A DNA stretch of 64,000 nt from RGIG3009 sp045653425. Its GTDB lineage: Bacteria > Bacillota > Clostridia > Oscillospirales > Acutalibacteraceae. Positions within the stretch are counted from its first letter, which is position 1; each line of letters starts with the position of its first letter. The position numbers were made by a program, and so were the translations under genes. A model generated the notes under the pieces. The model was not told the DNA's origin and did not search any database. It saw only the letters and a list, made by a program, of their open reading frames with translations. Location of the stretch: the NCBI GenBank assembly GCA_045653425.1, contig JAZOLU010000024.1:28533-92532 (forward strand), written 5' to 3'. Shown one piece after another: positions 8,837 to 16,891 of the stretch.

Positions 8837-9997
8837 CTATAACTCCGGATTTCCTTTTTCGGCCGCAGTTCCATCAAAGGCCTTTATGTACTTGGAGACG
8901 GTTTCTTGGGTGTTAAGTTTCTGCTCTATATAGGTCTTTGCACCGGTACACAACGTATCGTACTCACTTTGTCCCATCTCGCACAGTCGATTCAATGCTG
9001 AGGCAAAAGAATCGCCGTCCCCTATGGGACAAACATATCCGCCCTTACCGTTTACATCGTTCCAAGGTGTCTGGTCGCTGATAACAACCGGACGGCCAAC
9101 CAGCAGGGATTCCACAATGGAGTGCCCGAAATTTTCCCCCGCCGTGGGCATATAGTACGCGTGGCTATCGGCAAGGATTTGTGCAATCACTGTATGGTCT
9201 ACTACTCCCCGATAAGCAACGCGAACCGTGTTGGGCAGGTCCTTTATCGCCTCTTGGCACTGCCGCCAATACTCCTCATCCTCAATGGGACCGTAGAGGT
9301 TATACGTAATGTTTCCGCCGACTTGCCCCAACCAGCGAATGGCTTGCAGTGTATTTTTGGTGGGGTGAATCCGCGCAATGTACGCCAACGTTAACTGACC
9401 GGGTTCTTTTTTAATTGCGGTGTGCGCCACGGTTCCCACCACCGACAGGTTTTGAATGTTCAGCAAATGAGAACCGGGAACACCCAAGTGACACGCGACT
9501 TGATTGCATTCGTCCTCCCCCGTTCCTTGAAAATACACATCACTTAGCAAACGGGAGGCACGAAGCACACGGCAGTACCACGATTTTTTGGTATGCCCGC
9601 GCCGAAAGCGTTCCGGATAGAATTCCCCGCGCGGTGCCACCACCACCCGAACCTGCGGGTTGCGTTTTTTGTACAACAACACCGGCAACAAATCGTTATA
9701 ACTGAAAAAACTGTTTTGATAGATAACGTCCGGTTGCACCTGCCGAATCAGGGCACTGATATGGCGTACAGTATGTTGTCCGTGTGGCACATACCACGCC
9801 TTGCCAAAGGAAAACTCGTTCCATCCCTCGGCAATGCCGGGCAGGGGTTTATTGTCGTTCAGTTCGTGGTTGTTGGCAATAATATAAATCTCAAATTCGT
9901 GTTGAACGGATTGAACCAAGTTCATAATGCTGACCGGTGGCCCGCCGCTGTTTTTTTGCGGCCAGAACAACGAGGCCATAATGAGCAGTTTTTTCAT
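8837..9997 (-). CDS. Glycosyltransferase family 4 protein
   Basis: The 386-residue GT-B enzyme starts MKKLLIMASLFWPQKNSGGP, the usual GT4 opening with a Gly-rich acceptor loop (NSGGPPVSIMNLV). The donor-site region is LTLAYIARIHPTKNTLQAI near residue 210 followed by YYMPTAGENFGHSIVESLLVGRP near 300. It is the second GT4 in transcription order and overlaps the stop of the preceding GT4 by four bases. GGGG precedes the start. Confidence 0.86.
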   Translation of the reverse strand: MKKLLIMASLFWPQKNSGGPPVSIMNLVQSVQHEFEIYIIANNHELNDNKPLPGIAEGWNEFSFGKAWYVPHGQHTVRHISALIRQVQPDVIYQNSFFSYNDLLPVLLYKKRNPQVRVVVAPRGEFYPERFRRGHTKKSWYCRVLRASRLLSDVYFQGTGEDECNQVACHLGVPGSHLLNIQNLSVVGTVAHTAIKKEPGQLTLAYIARIHPTKNTLQAIRWLGQVGGNITYNLYGPIEDEEYWRQCQEAIKDLPNTVRVAYRGVVDHTVIAQILADSHAYYMPTAGENFGHSIVESLLVGRPVVISDQTPWNDVNGKGGYVCPIGDGDSFASALNRLCEMGQSEYDTLCTGAKTYIEQKLNTQETVSKYIKAFDGTAAEKGNPEL

Positions 9998-11211
9998 TGG
10001 TTTTCCCCTATCTGTTTGGCGATTTCGTCAACCATAGCGCGGTATGTCGTCTTGCGGTCAAACCGTTCCTCGCCCATACGACGAGAATTACGTCCCATAC
10101 GAGAACGCAACTCGGCATCGTCAATGAGTTGTTTTAACGCTTCTGCCACCTGCTCCACGTTTTCACATTCGCAATTGATGCCACACGCATACTGCGCAAT
10201 CAATTCTCGATATTCGGGGCATTCCTGCGTGTTAACCACCGGCAAGCCGGCTGCCGCATAATCGGCGTGTTTGTTAATAATACTTTGCGCCGCGCCCTTC
10301 GCAATGGGGTTAACGGCAATGTCCGAATGAGCCAAATACGCCACCATTTCCGCATACGGTCGCCGCCCCATAAACTCCACCGGCACCTGACAATGCGCGG
10401 CGTGTGCCTGGAACTGCCCCATTAACGGGCCGTCACCAATCACCTTAAATATCACCTTTTGTTCGATTTTATCGGCAATCAAATTTAAGGCGTTAATAAT
10501 AATATCAATGTTATAACTGTGACCCAGCGTGCCAACGTAGGTAACCCACAGTTCATCCGCGGACTTGTCCACGGCGATATCGACCACGTTTTGGTCAAAG
10601 CGTTCCTTATCCGTTCCCAAATACACGCACAAACCGTGCGGGTCTTTTTTGTTGGAGCGCAACCCACGCTGTTTGTAAGTTTCCGAAACGGCGATGATAC
10701 GGTCTGCCTCGCCATAAAAACGGTTGGCGGTAATGCTCATAGGAGCAAACACAAGGTCGCTGATAAGCGGAACGTGAAAAACCAACTTAAACGCTTCCGG
10801 CCACACGTCCTGAATATCCACTATAAAAGGAATGGCGTGTTTTCGGCAATACTTTGCCGCGAAGTGCCCTGCATCCAGCGAAGGTACCGCCACATACACC
10901 AAATCCGGCTTTTTCATTGTTTTAAGGTATTTCCAAAGGTTCCGCCCGAATATGTAGTGGCTGTAAAAGCGGCGCAAACACACGTTTTTGGGGTATCCCG
11001 GTTCGGGGAGCATCGTAAATTGATAGGGTAAGTCCCCCAGCATTTCCGCTTGAACGGTACGCGTTGTTTTTGTTTTATGAGAGAAATCGGTAGTGATAAT
11101 CTCCACTTGAAAACCCGCTTGGCACAACATCGTTGCTAAGTAAATAAATCGATTGTTACCCGGTTCATTCGGGAGTTGACTGAAATGGTCAATGATAACA
11201 ATTCGTTTCAT
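9994..11211 (-). CDS. Glycosyltransferase family 4 protein (WbuB-like)
   Basis: The 405-residue protein begins MKRIVIIDHFSQLPNEPGNN, like WbuB-type GT4 enzymes that act early in polysaccharide assembly. A DIQDVWPEAFKL motif is near residue 135, and the C-terminal donor site contains VTYVGTLGHSYNIDIIINAL near 235, then NPIAKGAAQSIINKHADYAAAGLPVV near 320. It overlaps the next GT4 gene by four bases. WbuB homologues commonly use 6-deoxy-HexNAc donors such as L-FucNAc, which would fit the upstream capF, but that is inference. Confidence 0.85.
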   Translation of the reverse strand: MKRIVIIDHFSQLPNEPGNNRFIYLATMLCQAGFQVEIITTDFSHKTKTTRTVQAEMLGDLPYQFTMLPEPGYPKNVCLRRFYSHYIFGRNLWKYLKTMKKPDLVYVAVPSLDAGHFAAKYCRKHAIPFIVDIQDVWPEAFKLVFHVPLISDLVFAPMSITANRFYGEADRIIAVSETYKQRGLRSNKKDPHGLCVYLGTDKERFDQNVVDIAVDKSADELWVTYVGTLGHSYNIDIIINALNLIADKIEQKVIFKVIGDGPLMGQFQAHAAHCQVPVEFMGRRPYAEMVAYLAHSDIAVNPIAKGAAQSIINKHADYAAAGLPVVNTQECPEYRELIAQYACGINCECENVEQVAEALKQLIDDAELRSRMGRNSRRMGEERFDRKTTYRAMVDEIAKQIGENQ

Positions 11212-11214
11212 TTG

Positions 11215-12177
11215 TTATACCTTTCTCACCATAACTTCGTTATATTTCATCATACATACGCCTTCGTCATAGGCACCGATGTTCTTTTGATTGGTTATGC
11301 CGTTCAGATTGTTCACAATCAGTGCCATATGGTCACACCCGCACTCGTACGCATGGGGGTAGCCGCCGCCAAAACGCGGGTTTACCTCGGAAATGTAATA
11401 CTCACCATTCACGTTAAAAATATCAATGTCAATTTGACCTCGATACCCCATCTCCGTCACAAACCGCGTAATGAGGTCAAATAATTTGTTGTCCTTAAAA
11501 GAGATTGCCTTATCCGTCTCGCCCGCGCGCATCACTATCTTTTTCTTGGTAAAGATAGACACCGCTTCGCCGGAAATCATATCAATATACACGTCAGCGC
11601 CGATTTCCTGGCCATCCAAGAACTCTTGGATTAACAAACCATCGTGGTGCGCAAATAAACAGTCAATTGTTTGGGTGTCGTACGCTTTGGAAATGGCTAT
11701 ACTGGCACTGCCGCAAATTGGCTTGACAAACACCGGATACTTCGCCGTACCGGCGGCAACTTCTTGATAAAATGCCGCCTTATCTGTCCACGTTTTGGCG
11801 CAACGATAGTTGTGGTCACGCAACCAGCCGTACATTTGGTATTTATTCAAGCACAATTCACACAAGTCGTACGACGACCCAATAACCGTAACACCCAGTG
11901 CCTCAAATTTTTCTCGATGTTTTGAAAGCAGGGACAGTTCCGGGTCAATCAGCGTGAGCACGGCACGAATGTGCTCCTTTTGACAAATATCTAAAATGAC
12001 ATCCAAATATCCCGCGTCCGTCATACGGGGGACTTTATAAAAAACATCGGCCTCGTACACGGCAGGAGCCAGTTCGCTCATATCCGTTGCGACGACCTTG
12101 CCGTTATCGCCAACTGCTCGCTTAAAATACTGTACAATTTTGTTGCGCGTACCCGCACTCAAAATCAAAACGTTCAT
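11215..12177 (-). CDS. CarB-like ATP-grasp ligase
   Basis: The 320-residue protein starts MNVLILSAGTRNKIVQYF with a Rossmann-like pre-ATP-grasp domain, then the ATP-grasp core. ATP-binding KYPVFVKPICGSASIAISK is near residue 145, the adenine-contact LLIQEFLDGQEIGADVY near 180, and the metal site GQIDIDIFNVNG...YISEVNPRFGGGYPHAYECG near 255-285. Such proteins ligate a carboxylate to an amine or sugar. With the two TupA-like proteins it makes three ATP-grasp enzymes in one polysaccharide operon. The specific substrate is not evident. Confidence 0.8.
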   Translation of the reverse strand: MNVLILSAGTRNKIVQYFKRAVGDNGKVVATDMSELAPAVYEADVFYKVPRMTDAGYLDVILDICQKEHIRAVLTLIDPELSLLSKHREKFEALGVTVIGSSYDLCELCLNKYQMYGWLRDHNYRCAKTWTDKAAFYQEVAAGTAKYPVFVKPICGSASIAISKAYDTQTIDCLFAHHDGLLIQEFLDGQEIGADVYIDMISGEAVSIFTKKKIVMRAGETDKAISFKDNKLFDLITRFVTEMGYRGQIDIDIFNVNGEYYISEVNPRFGGGYPHAYECGCDHMALIVNNLNGITNQKNIGAYDEGVCMMKYNEVMVRKV

Positions 12178-12200
12178 TATCTTCGCTCCCGTCAGTTAAC

Positions 12201-12830
12201 TTATGTTGCTGCTTCGGCACGTTGTTTACGAATCTCGGCAAAATTCCCCTCAGCTACGCGGGTGTCTTCTGCAATATCACTCTTGCCAATCACTTTTTTA
12301 ACGGTTAAAAACAGAATATGTATATCTCGTTTGAAACTCACTCCGTTGACGTAATCCACATCCAGTGCAAAACGTGTGTCCCAATCCACGGAATTTCTGC
12401 CGTTGACCTGTGCCCAACCGGTTAAGCCCGGCCTCACACGATGGCGTTGCCGCTCGGTCTCGGTGTACCACGGCAGATATTCGATTAACAACGGCCGCGG
12501 ACCTACAATGGACATATCTCCTTTTAAGATGTTGATTAGTTCCGGCAACTCATCAAGAGACGTACTACGTAACATCTTGCCGTACCGAGTCAGCCGTTGC
12601 TCGTCCGGAAGGAGATTCCCCGCCGCATCCTTTTGACAGGTCATCGTACGAAATTTGATAAGTTTGAATATCTTTTCATCCTTGCCCGGTCGGGGCTGCG
12701 TAAAGAACGGATTCCCCCGCATTGCCACCGCACCAACCACCGCCAAAATTAACAGTACGGGAAACAGCAACGCCAGTGCGGCGAAGGACACGATAAAATC
12801 CAAAAATCTCTTAAAAAATTGAATGTACAT
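12201..12830 (-). CDS. Initiating sugar-1-phosphate transferase (PglC/WcaJ-type)
   Basis: The 209-residue protein has one N-terminal hydrophobic segment (FLDFIVSFAALALLFPVLLI) and the catalytic domain of the bacterial sugar transferase family, with KLIKFRTM near residue 65, SLDELPELINILKGDMSIVGPRP near 95 and RVRPGLTGWAQVNGRN near 130. It is the short, monotopic PglC form. It transfers a phospho-sugar from UDP-sugar to undecaprenyl phosphate and starts the repeat unit. The adjacent aminotransferase and the distant capD suggest a diamino- or amino-deoxy sugar such as a bacillosamine relative as first sugar; this is inferred. Confidence 0.9.
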   Translation of the reverse strand: MYIQFFKRFLDFIVSFAALALLFPVLLILAVVGAVAMRGNPFFTQPRPGKDEKIFKLIKFRTMTCQKDAAGNLLPDEQRLTRYGKMLRSTSLDELPELINILKGDMSIVGPRPLLIEYLPWYTETERQRHRVRPGLTGWAQVNGRNSVDWDTRFALDVDYVNGVSFKRDIHILFLTVKKVIGKSDIAEDTRVAEGNFAEIRKQRAEAAT

Positions 12831-12847
12831 ACCGTTCCCCCAGCTTG

Positions 12848-14122
12848 TTATTTGAAGCAGGCGCGTACAATGTCAATAACCTTTGCCTGTTCTTCAACCG
12901 TCATCTTGTTATCGCTGGGCAAACAAAGTCCTCGATGGAAAATATCCGCCCCCACATCCAACGGGTTGCCGTCTTTTCCGTATGCATCAGCCATAACAGA
13001 CGCGTTTGTTTGGGAACGGCCGTCTCCCTCACGAGTAACAAAGGCATTGGCGCGGTAGATGGGTTGCATATGCATCGGTTTCCATATCGGTCTACCTTCA
13101 GCATGGCATATCGCCAATGCCTCCAATACTTCCGTTGGGCAGGTTTTTCCGTCCTCACTGATATACGATGCCACACATTCGCCGCGCACCTGCGGACACA
13201 TCGCCTCACGGTCAATTGTCATACAGGATAACCAAAAGTTGGGCATACTGTTTTCGGCATCGTACGGATTCATTTTTACAGGCAATCCGCGGAATCCTTC
13301 CCTATACCGCTCATAAATGGCTTTTTTTTGCGCTATATGTTCCTCTATGTACGGGATTTGGCCACGCACACAACCCGCAACGATGTTGCTCATACGGTAG
13401 TTGTAACCCACCTCTTCGTGTTGGTACCACGGTGCCGCTTCACGGCTTTGGGTGGACCAATTGCGAACCTTGTTTGCCGCCTCTTCATCGTTGGTAAGTA
13501 ACATACCGCCGGACGAACCGGTGATGATTTTGTTTCCGTTAAAGGAAATGGCGTTGTACGTGCCGAGTGACCCCGTTTGCACACCTTTGTACGTAGCCCC
13601 CAACGATTCGGCGGCATCCTCAATAATAACAGCGTTGTGCGCATCGCAAATCGCCTTAATTTCATCCATTTTTACGGGCGTTCCGTAAAGATGAACCACA
13701 ACCACCACCCGAACATCGGGATACAGTTCAAACGCCTTTTCCAAAGCAACGGGGTCCATATTCCAGGTGTCGTATTCCGTGTCAATAAATATCGGCACGC
13801 CGCCCTCATACACAATGGGATTCACCGTGGCGGCAAAAGTGCAGTCGGAGCAAAATACCTTTTCTCCCGGTTTAACACCTGCCAATTTAACTGCCATATG
13901 CAGTGCCGCTGTACCGCAAGATAACGGAACCGCATAACAACACCCCGTTTTTGCGCTCACCAATCGCTCTACCTCGTTAATATTTTCGCCAATGGTAGAC
14001 ATCCAGTTGGTGTGAAACGCCTCCGCCATATAATTCAATTCCGGGCCGTGCATTGTTGGGCTGGAAAGCCAAACTTTCTTTTCAAACGGCCGAAAATGTT
14101 TCTCAATATATTTGGTTTTCAT
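12848..14122 (-). CDS. DegT/DnrJ/EryC1/StrS aminotransferase (PglE-like)
   Basis: The 424-residue PLP enzyme starts MKTKYIEKHFRPFEKKVWLS after AGGAAGG. The PLP-Lys is in ISFNGNKIITGSSGGML, and the family motifs SCGTAALHMAVKLAGV and DAAESLGATYKG are present. The opening VWLSSPTMHGPE with NWMSTIGENINEVER is typical of the Firmicute PglE-type group found beside PglC-type transferases. It should aminate a 4-keto-6-deoxy nucleotide sugar, the product expected from the membrane dehydratase at 56.8 kb. Longer upstream frames to 14221 run into the preceding gene and have no ribosome site. Confidence 0.88.
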   Translation of the reverse strand: MKTKYIEKHFRPFEKKVWLSSPTMHGPELNYMAEAFHTNWMSTIGENINEVERLVSAKTGCCYAVPLSCGTAALHMAVKLAGVKPGEKVFCSDCTFAATVNPIVYEGGVPIFIDTEYDTWNMDPVALEKAFELYPDVRVVVVVHLYGTPVKMDEIKAICDAHNAVIIEDAAESLGATYKGVQTGSLGTYNAISFNGNKIITGSSGGMLLTNDEEAANKVRNWSTQSREAAPWYQHEEVGYNYRMSNIVAGCVRGQIPYIEEHIAQKKAIYERYREGFRGLPVKMNPYDAENSMPNFWLSCMTIDREAMCPQVRGECVASYISEDGKTCPTEVLEALAICHAEGRPIWKPMHMQPIYRANAFVTREGDGRSQTNASVMADAYGKDGNPLDVGADIFHRGLCLPSDNKMTVEEQAKVIDIVRACFK

Positions 14123-14162
14123 AAAACCAATCCTTCCTGTTATGCGCGGTATATCACGTTGT

Positions 14163-15374
14163 TCACTCTTCCGTTTCAAACAACTGAAACTGCTCGTAAA
14201 TTTTCCTACGGGCTTCGGCACCGATAAAAGCCCCTTTTACACCCAACTGCGGTCGTTTTCCGGTTATTACCCGAACCACATAGCGAATTCCCAGCGGGAC
14301 AAACGCCGCGTGTTTGAGAACCGGCAACCGCGCCAGCGTGGGATACCGCGTGTGAGCCGCTTGATTTAACGAGCGAAACAACTGCATTCCACGGTCACGG
14401 CTTACTCCGTCTTTCCCGCGAGAGGAAATCATCAACCCTTGCGTTGTGCGCGTGTTGTCCTTGCGACCAAAATTGCCTCCCGCAAAAATATCGCACATAA
14501 CGGCTTGGCACAACACCTCATCCGGTTCGCCCAGCCAAGCAGCGTAAGCGTTACCAAGATACCGATGCGCGGTGGCACTGAGTATTTGCGCGAACCGCCA
14601 TAACCCCACGGCGGACAACTTTTGTCGGAACATCTCTGCAAAGCGTTCTCCCTCAAACTGCCGTACAAACCACGCCCAGTCGCACAAATGGCGCAAACCA
14701 ATGCCTTCCGACAACATATGGTGATAGGTATGCATCAGCAAAATCAAGCCGTGATGAAACGGGGACGGTGCCATAAAGGTGTTCCCGTTTATTTCCGCTG
14801 GGCTCGCTGTTTCCAACACATCCGCCAAATACCCGCGAACAATATCACCCACGTGCCCGTCCGGTAAACCCGGTGGTGAAAAATGCACTTCGCAATGTGC
14901 GGCACCTTTACGAAAAACCACGTGACACGCGTGTTTATTCTCCTGCACGGTAAAGCCCTCAGCAACAAGCACCGCACGGGTACGTTCCATATCCTGAGGG
15001 GAAACCAAAACGTCCACATCCCCCATGGCACGCATCATCGGCTCCGGATAATACATTGCCGAGGCGCACCCTTTAAGGACGCAATACGGAATGGTGTTTT
15101 TTACAAGCAGTTCGTGAATATACGCGTGCTGATACTGCACGGTGGTGTTGTTATGCAATGTGCGGAAAGCCGTTTGTTTCCACGCCGCCGCTACGGCGGC
15201 ATCGGCGTGCGACATATCCAGCCCTTGCAGCACCGACAAACTAACCGCTTGTGCGCGGCTTTCACGCAACAACGCTTGCCACTCCACATCCTCAACAGGA
15301 GCGTACTTGTGACCATCGGCAAACGCGCACAACGCGGAAAGAATGGTTGTTTGCAGGCGCGTCAGTTCTTCCAT
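14163..15374 (-). CDS. Nucleotidyltransferase-family protein (NTP_transf_5)
   Basis: The 403-residue protein carries the NTP_transf_5 core: YCVLKGCASAMYYPEPMMRAMGDVDVLV around residues 95-125, with the paired Asp of a nucleotidyltransferase fold in GDVDVLV, then CEVHFSPPG near 165. The C-terminal half is helical. Members occur in capsule and exopolysaccharide loci, but their reaction is poorly known. It overlaps the end of capF by 13 bases, and GGGGAGGACGT precedes the start. A regulatory or modifying nucleotidyl transfer is possible; no substrate can be named. Confidence 0.78.
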   Translation of the reverse strand: MEELTRLQTTILSALCAFADGHKYAPVEDVEWQALLRESRAQAVSLSVLQGLDMSHADAAVAAAWKQTAFRTLHNNTTVQYQHAYIHELLVKNTIPYCVLKGCASAMYYPEPMMRAMGDVDVLVSPQDMERTRAVLVAEGFTVQENKHACHVVFRKGAAHCEVHFSPPGLPDGHVGDIVRGYLADVLETASPAEINGNTFMAPSPFHHGLILLMHTYHHMLSEGIGLRHLCDWAWFVRQFEGERFAEMFRQKLSAVGLWRFAQILSATAHRYLGNAYAAWLGEPDEVLCQAVMCDIFAGGNFGRKDNTRTTQGLMISSRGKDGVSRDRGMQLFRSLNQAAHTRYPTLARLPVLKHAAFVPLGIRYVVRVITGKRPQLGVKGAFIGAEARRKIYEQFQLFETEE

Positions 15375-16582
15375 ACGTCCTCCCCGAATGTATCCGGATG
15401 TTGCGGGTCAAACCACTCGTTTGCCCACATTAACGTTACCAAATCCTGTGTTTGCGACAAATTAATGATGTTGTGGGTATAGCCGGGCAAGATATGTATC
15501 GCCTGAATTTGCTCCCCCGACACCTCAAATTCCAGCACCTCATCCGAACCAATCTTGCGTTGTTGGATTAGTCCGTGACCGCTTACCACCACAAAGAACT
15601 CCCACTTACTGTGATGCCAGTGATGCCCTTTGGTAATACCCGGTTTGGAAATGTTTACGGATATTTGTCCGTGGTTTACGGTTTTCAGGAGTTCCGTAAA
15701 ACTGCCGCGTGCATCCTCGTTCATTTTCAGCGGCACCGCAATTTTCTCCGCCGGTAAATAAGACAAATACGTGGTGTACAGTTTTTTGGCAAAACTGCCC
15801 GCGGGAATGGACGGCAACACCAACGATTGGGGTTGATTTTTAAAGGATACCAACAAATCCTCAATCTCGCCCAGTGTGACGTGATGGGTAGTGGGGACAT
15901 AGCAATACCGCCCCGCTGGCGTGGGCACAGGGGTTAATCCCTCATACTCGCAACGGTGTTCTTCGCCATTTAAGGCGCAAAACAGTTCCTCCACCAAATC
16001 GTCAATATACAGCAGTTCCAGTTCGGTGCTTCGGTCATTCACCGTAATGGGCAAATCGTGAGCCGTGTTGTGACAAAAAGTAGCCACCGCACTGTTATAA
16101 TTCGGGCGGCACCACTTACCGAATACGTTAGGAAAACGGTAAACCAACACGTTGGCACCAGTTTCCTCGCCGTAGGCAAACACGGCCTCCTCGCCCGCGC
16201 GCTTGCTGCGGCCGTAATCGTTGTCGTACCGACCGATACAGGTTGCCTGAACCGAAGAAGAAATCATAACCGGACAGTGGTTGCCGTGCCGTTTTAATGC
16301 ATCCAACAACGTGGAGGTAAAACCAAAGTTCCCCTCCATAAACTCCGCGTTATTCTGAGGGCGATTAACGCCCGCCAAATGAAACACAAAATCGCAATCG
16401 CGGCACGCCGCTTCCAGTTCGTCTGCGGTACTGTCAATGTCATATGCGCAGATTTCCAAATCCGCCGGCTCACGTAATCCGCCAATGGTATGTACTCGGT
16501 CTTTGTCATCGCGTACACACGCCAGACTGGCCACCAGGTTTTTTCCCACAAAACCCCCGGCACCGGTTATCAGCAATTTCAT
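15362..16582 (-). CDS. capF: CapF-type bifunctional epimerase/reductase
   Basis: The 406-residue protein has two parts. Residues 1-240 are an SDR domain with LITGAGGFVGKN and the catalytic DYGRSK. Residues 280-406 are a cupin domain with GHHWHHSKWEFFVV and LPGYTHNI, the zinc cupin of CapF. CapF converts the product of CapE to UDP-2-acetamido-2,6-dideoxy-talose on the way to UDP-L-FucNAc. The start at 16582 is set by GAAGGTGAACGG; a longer frame to 16633 has no such site. It is the first gene of the operon, about 195 bases downstream of the promoter. CapE and CapG are not visible in the window. Confidence 0.88.
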   Translation of the reverse strand: MKLLITGAGGFVGKNLVASLACVRDDKDRVHTIGGLREPADLEICAYDIDSTADELEAACRDCDFVFHLAGVNRPQNNAEFMEGNFGFTSTLLDALKRHGNHCPVMISSSVQATCIGRYDNDYGRSKRAGEEAVFAYGEETGANVLVYRFPNVFGKWCRPNYNSAVATFCHNTAHDLPITVNDRSTELELLYIDDLVEELFCALNGEEHRCEYEGLTPVPTPAGRYCYVPTTHHVTLGEIEDLLVSFKNQPQSLVLPSIPAGSFAKKLYTTYLSYLPAEKIAVPLKMNEDARGSFTELLKTVNHGQISVNISKPGITKGHHWHHSKWEFFVVVSGHGLIQQRKIGSDEVLEFEVSGEQIQAIHILPGYTHNIINLSQTQDLVTLMWANEWFDPQHPDTFGEDVWKN

Positions 16583-16721
16583 CCGTTCACCTTCATTCGT
16601 CATTACATTCGTGCCGTTAACTGAGTTCACCACTCAGGTCATCAAAAAATGTTCCATTGTATAATGCTCATCGTAATATGTACGGGATAATGCTTGCATT
16701 TTTCTTAATATGCCGCCACTG

Positions 16722-16742
16722 TTTTTGCGCACTGCGCAAAAA
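16722..16742. repeat. Perfect palindrome in the polysaccharide operon leader
   Basis: Ten-base arms TTTTTGCGCA and TGCGCAAAAA flank a single C. It lies in the leader between the promoter and capF. In the direction of transcription it is followed by ACAGTGG, not a T-run, so it is a poor terminator and a better candidate for an operator or RNA stem. Confidence 0.6.
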
Positions 16743-16760
16743 GCCCATAAAAAGCCCATA
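16738..16760. repeat. Two 11-base direct repeats in the leader
   Basis: The sequence AAAAAGCCCAT occurs twice with an 11-base period (16738 and 16749), so both copies lie on the same DNA face. They abut the palindrome at 16722-16742 and lie just downstream of the promoter, where a repressor or antiterminator could bind. Confidence 0.55.
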
Positions 16761-16784
16761 ATAAATATAATTATATACTAAACA

Positions 16785-16813
16785 ATTATACGGCAAAAAA
16801 AAAGCACTGTCAA
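16785..16813 (-). promoter_or_regulatory. Promoter of the polysaccharide operon
   Basis: On the minus strand TTGACA (16808-16813) and TATAAT (16785-16790) are separated by 17 bases, a full housekeeping-sigma consensus. Transcription would start near 16778 and read the whole operon from capF to wzx with a leader of about 195 nt. Confidence 0.85.
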
Positions 16814-16852
16814 CCATTGCGACAAATTACCGCAAATTTCCGCACAAAACAA

Positions 16853-16883
16853 CAGACCCGACGGTATACCGCGGGGTCTGTCT
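16853..16883 (-). terminator. Terminator after argS
   Basis: On the minus strand an AGACCC...GGGTCT hairpin follows the argS stop and is followed by a T-rich stretch (GTTGTTTTGT). It separates argS from the polysaccharide promoter. Confidence 0.7.
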
Positions 16884-16891
16884 TCCTATCG

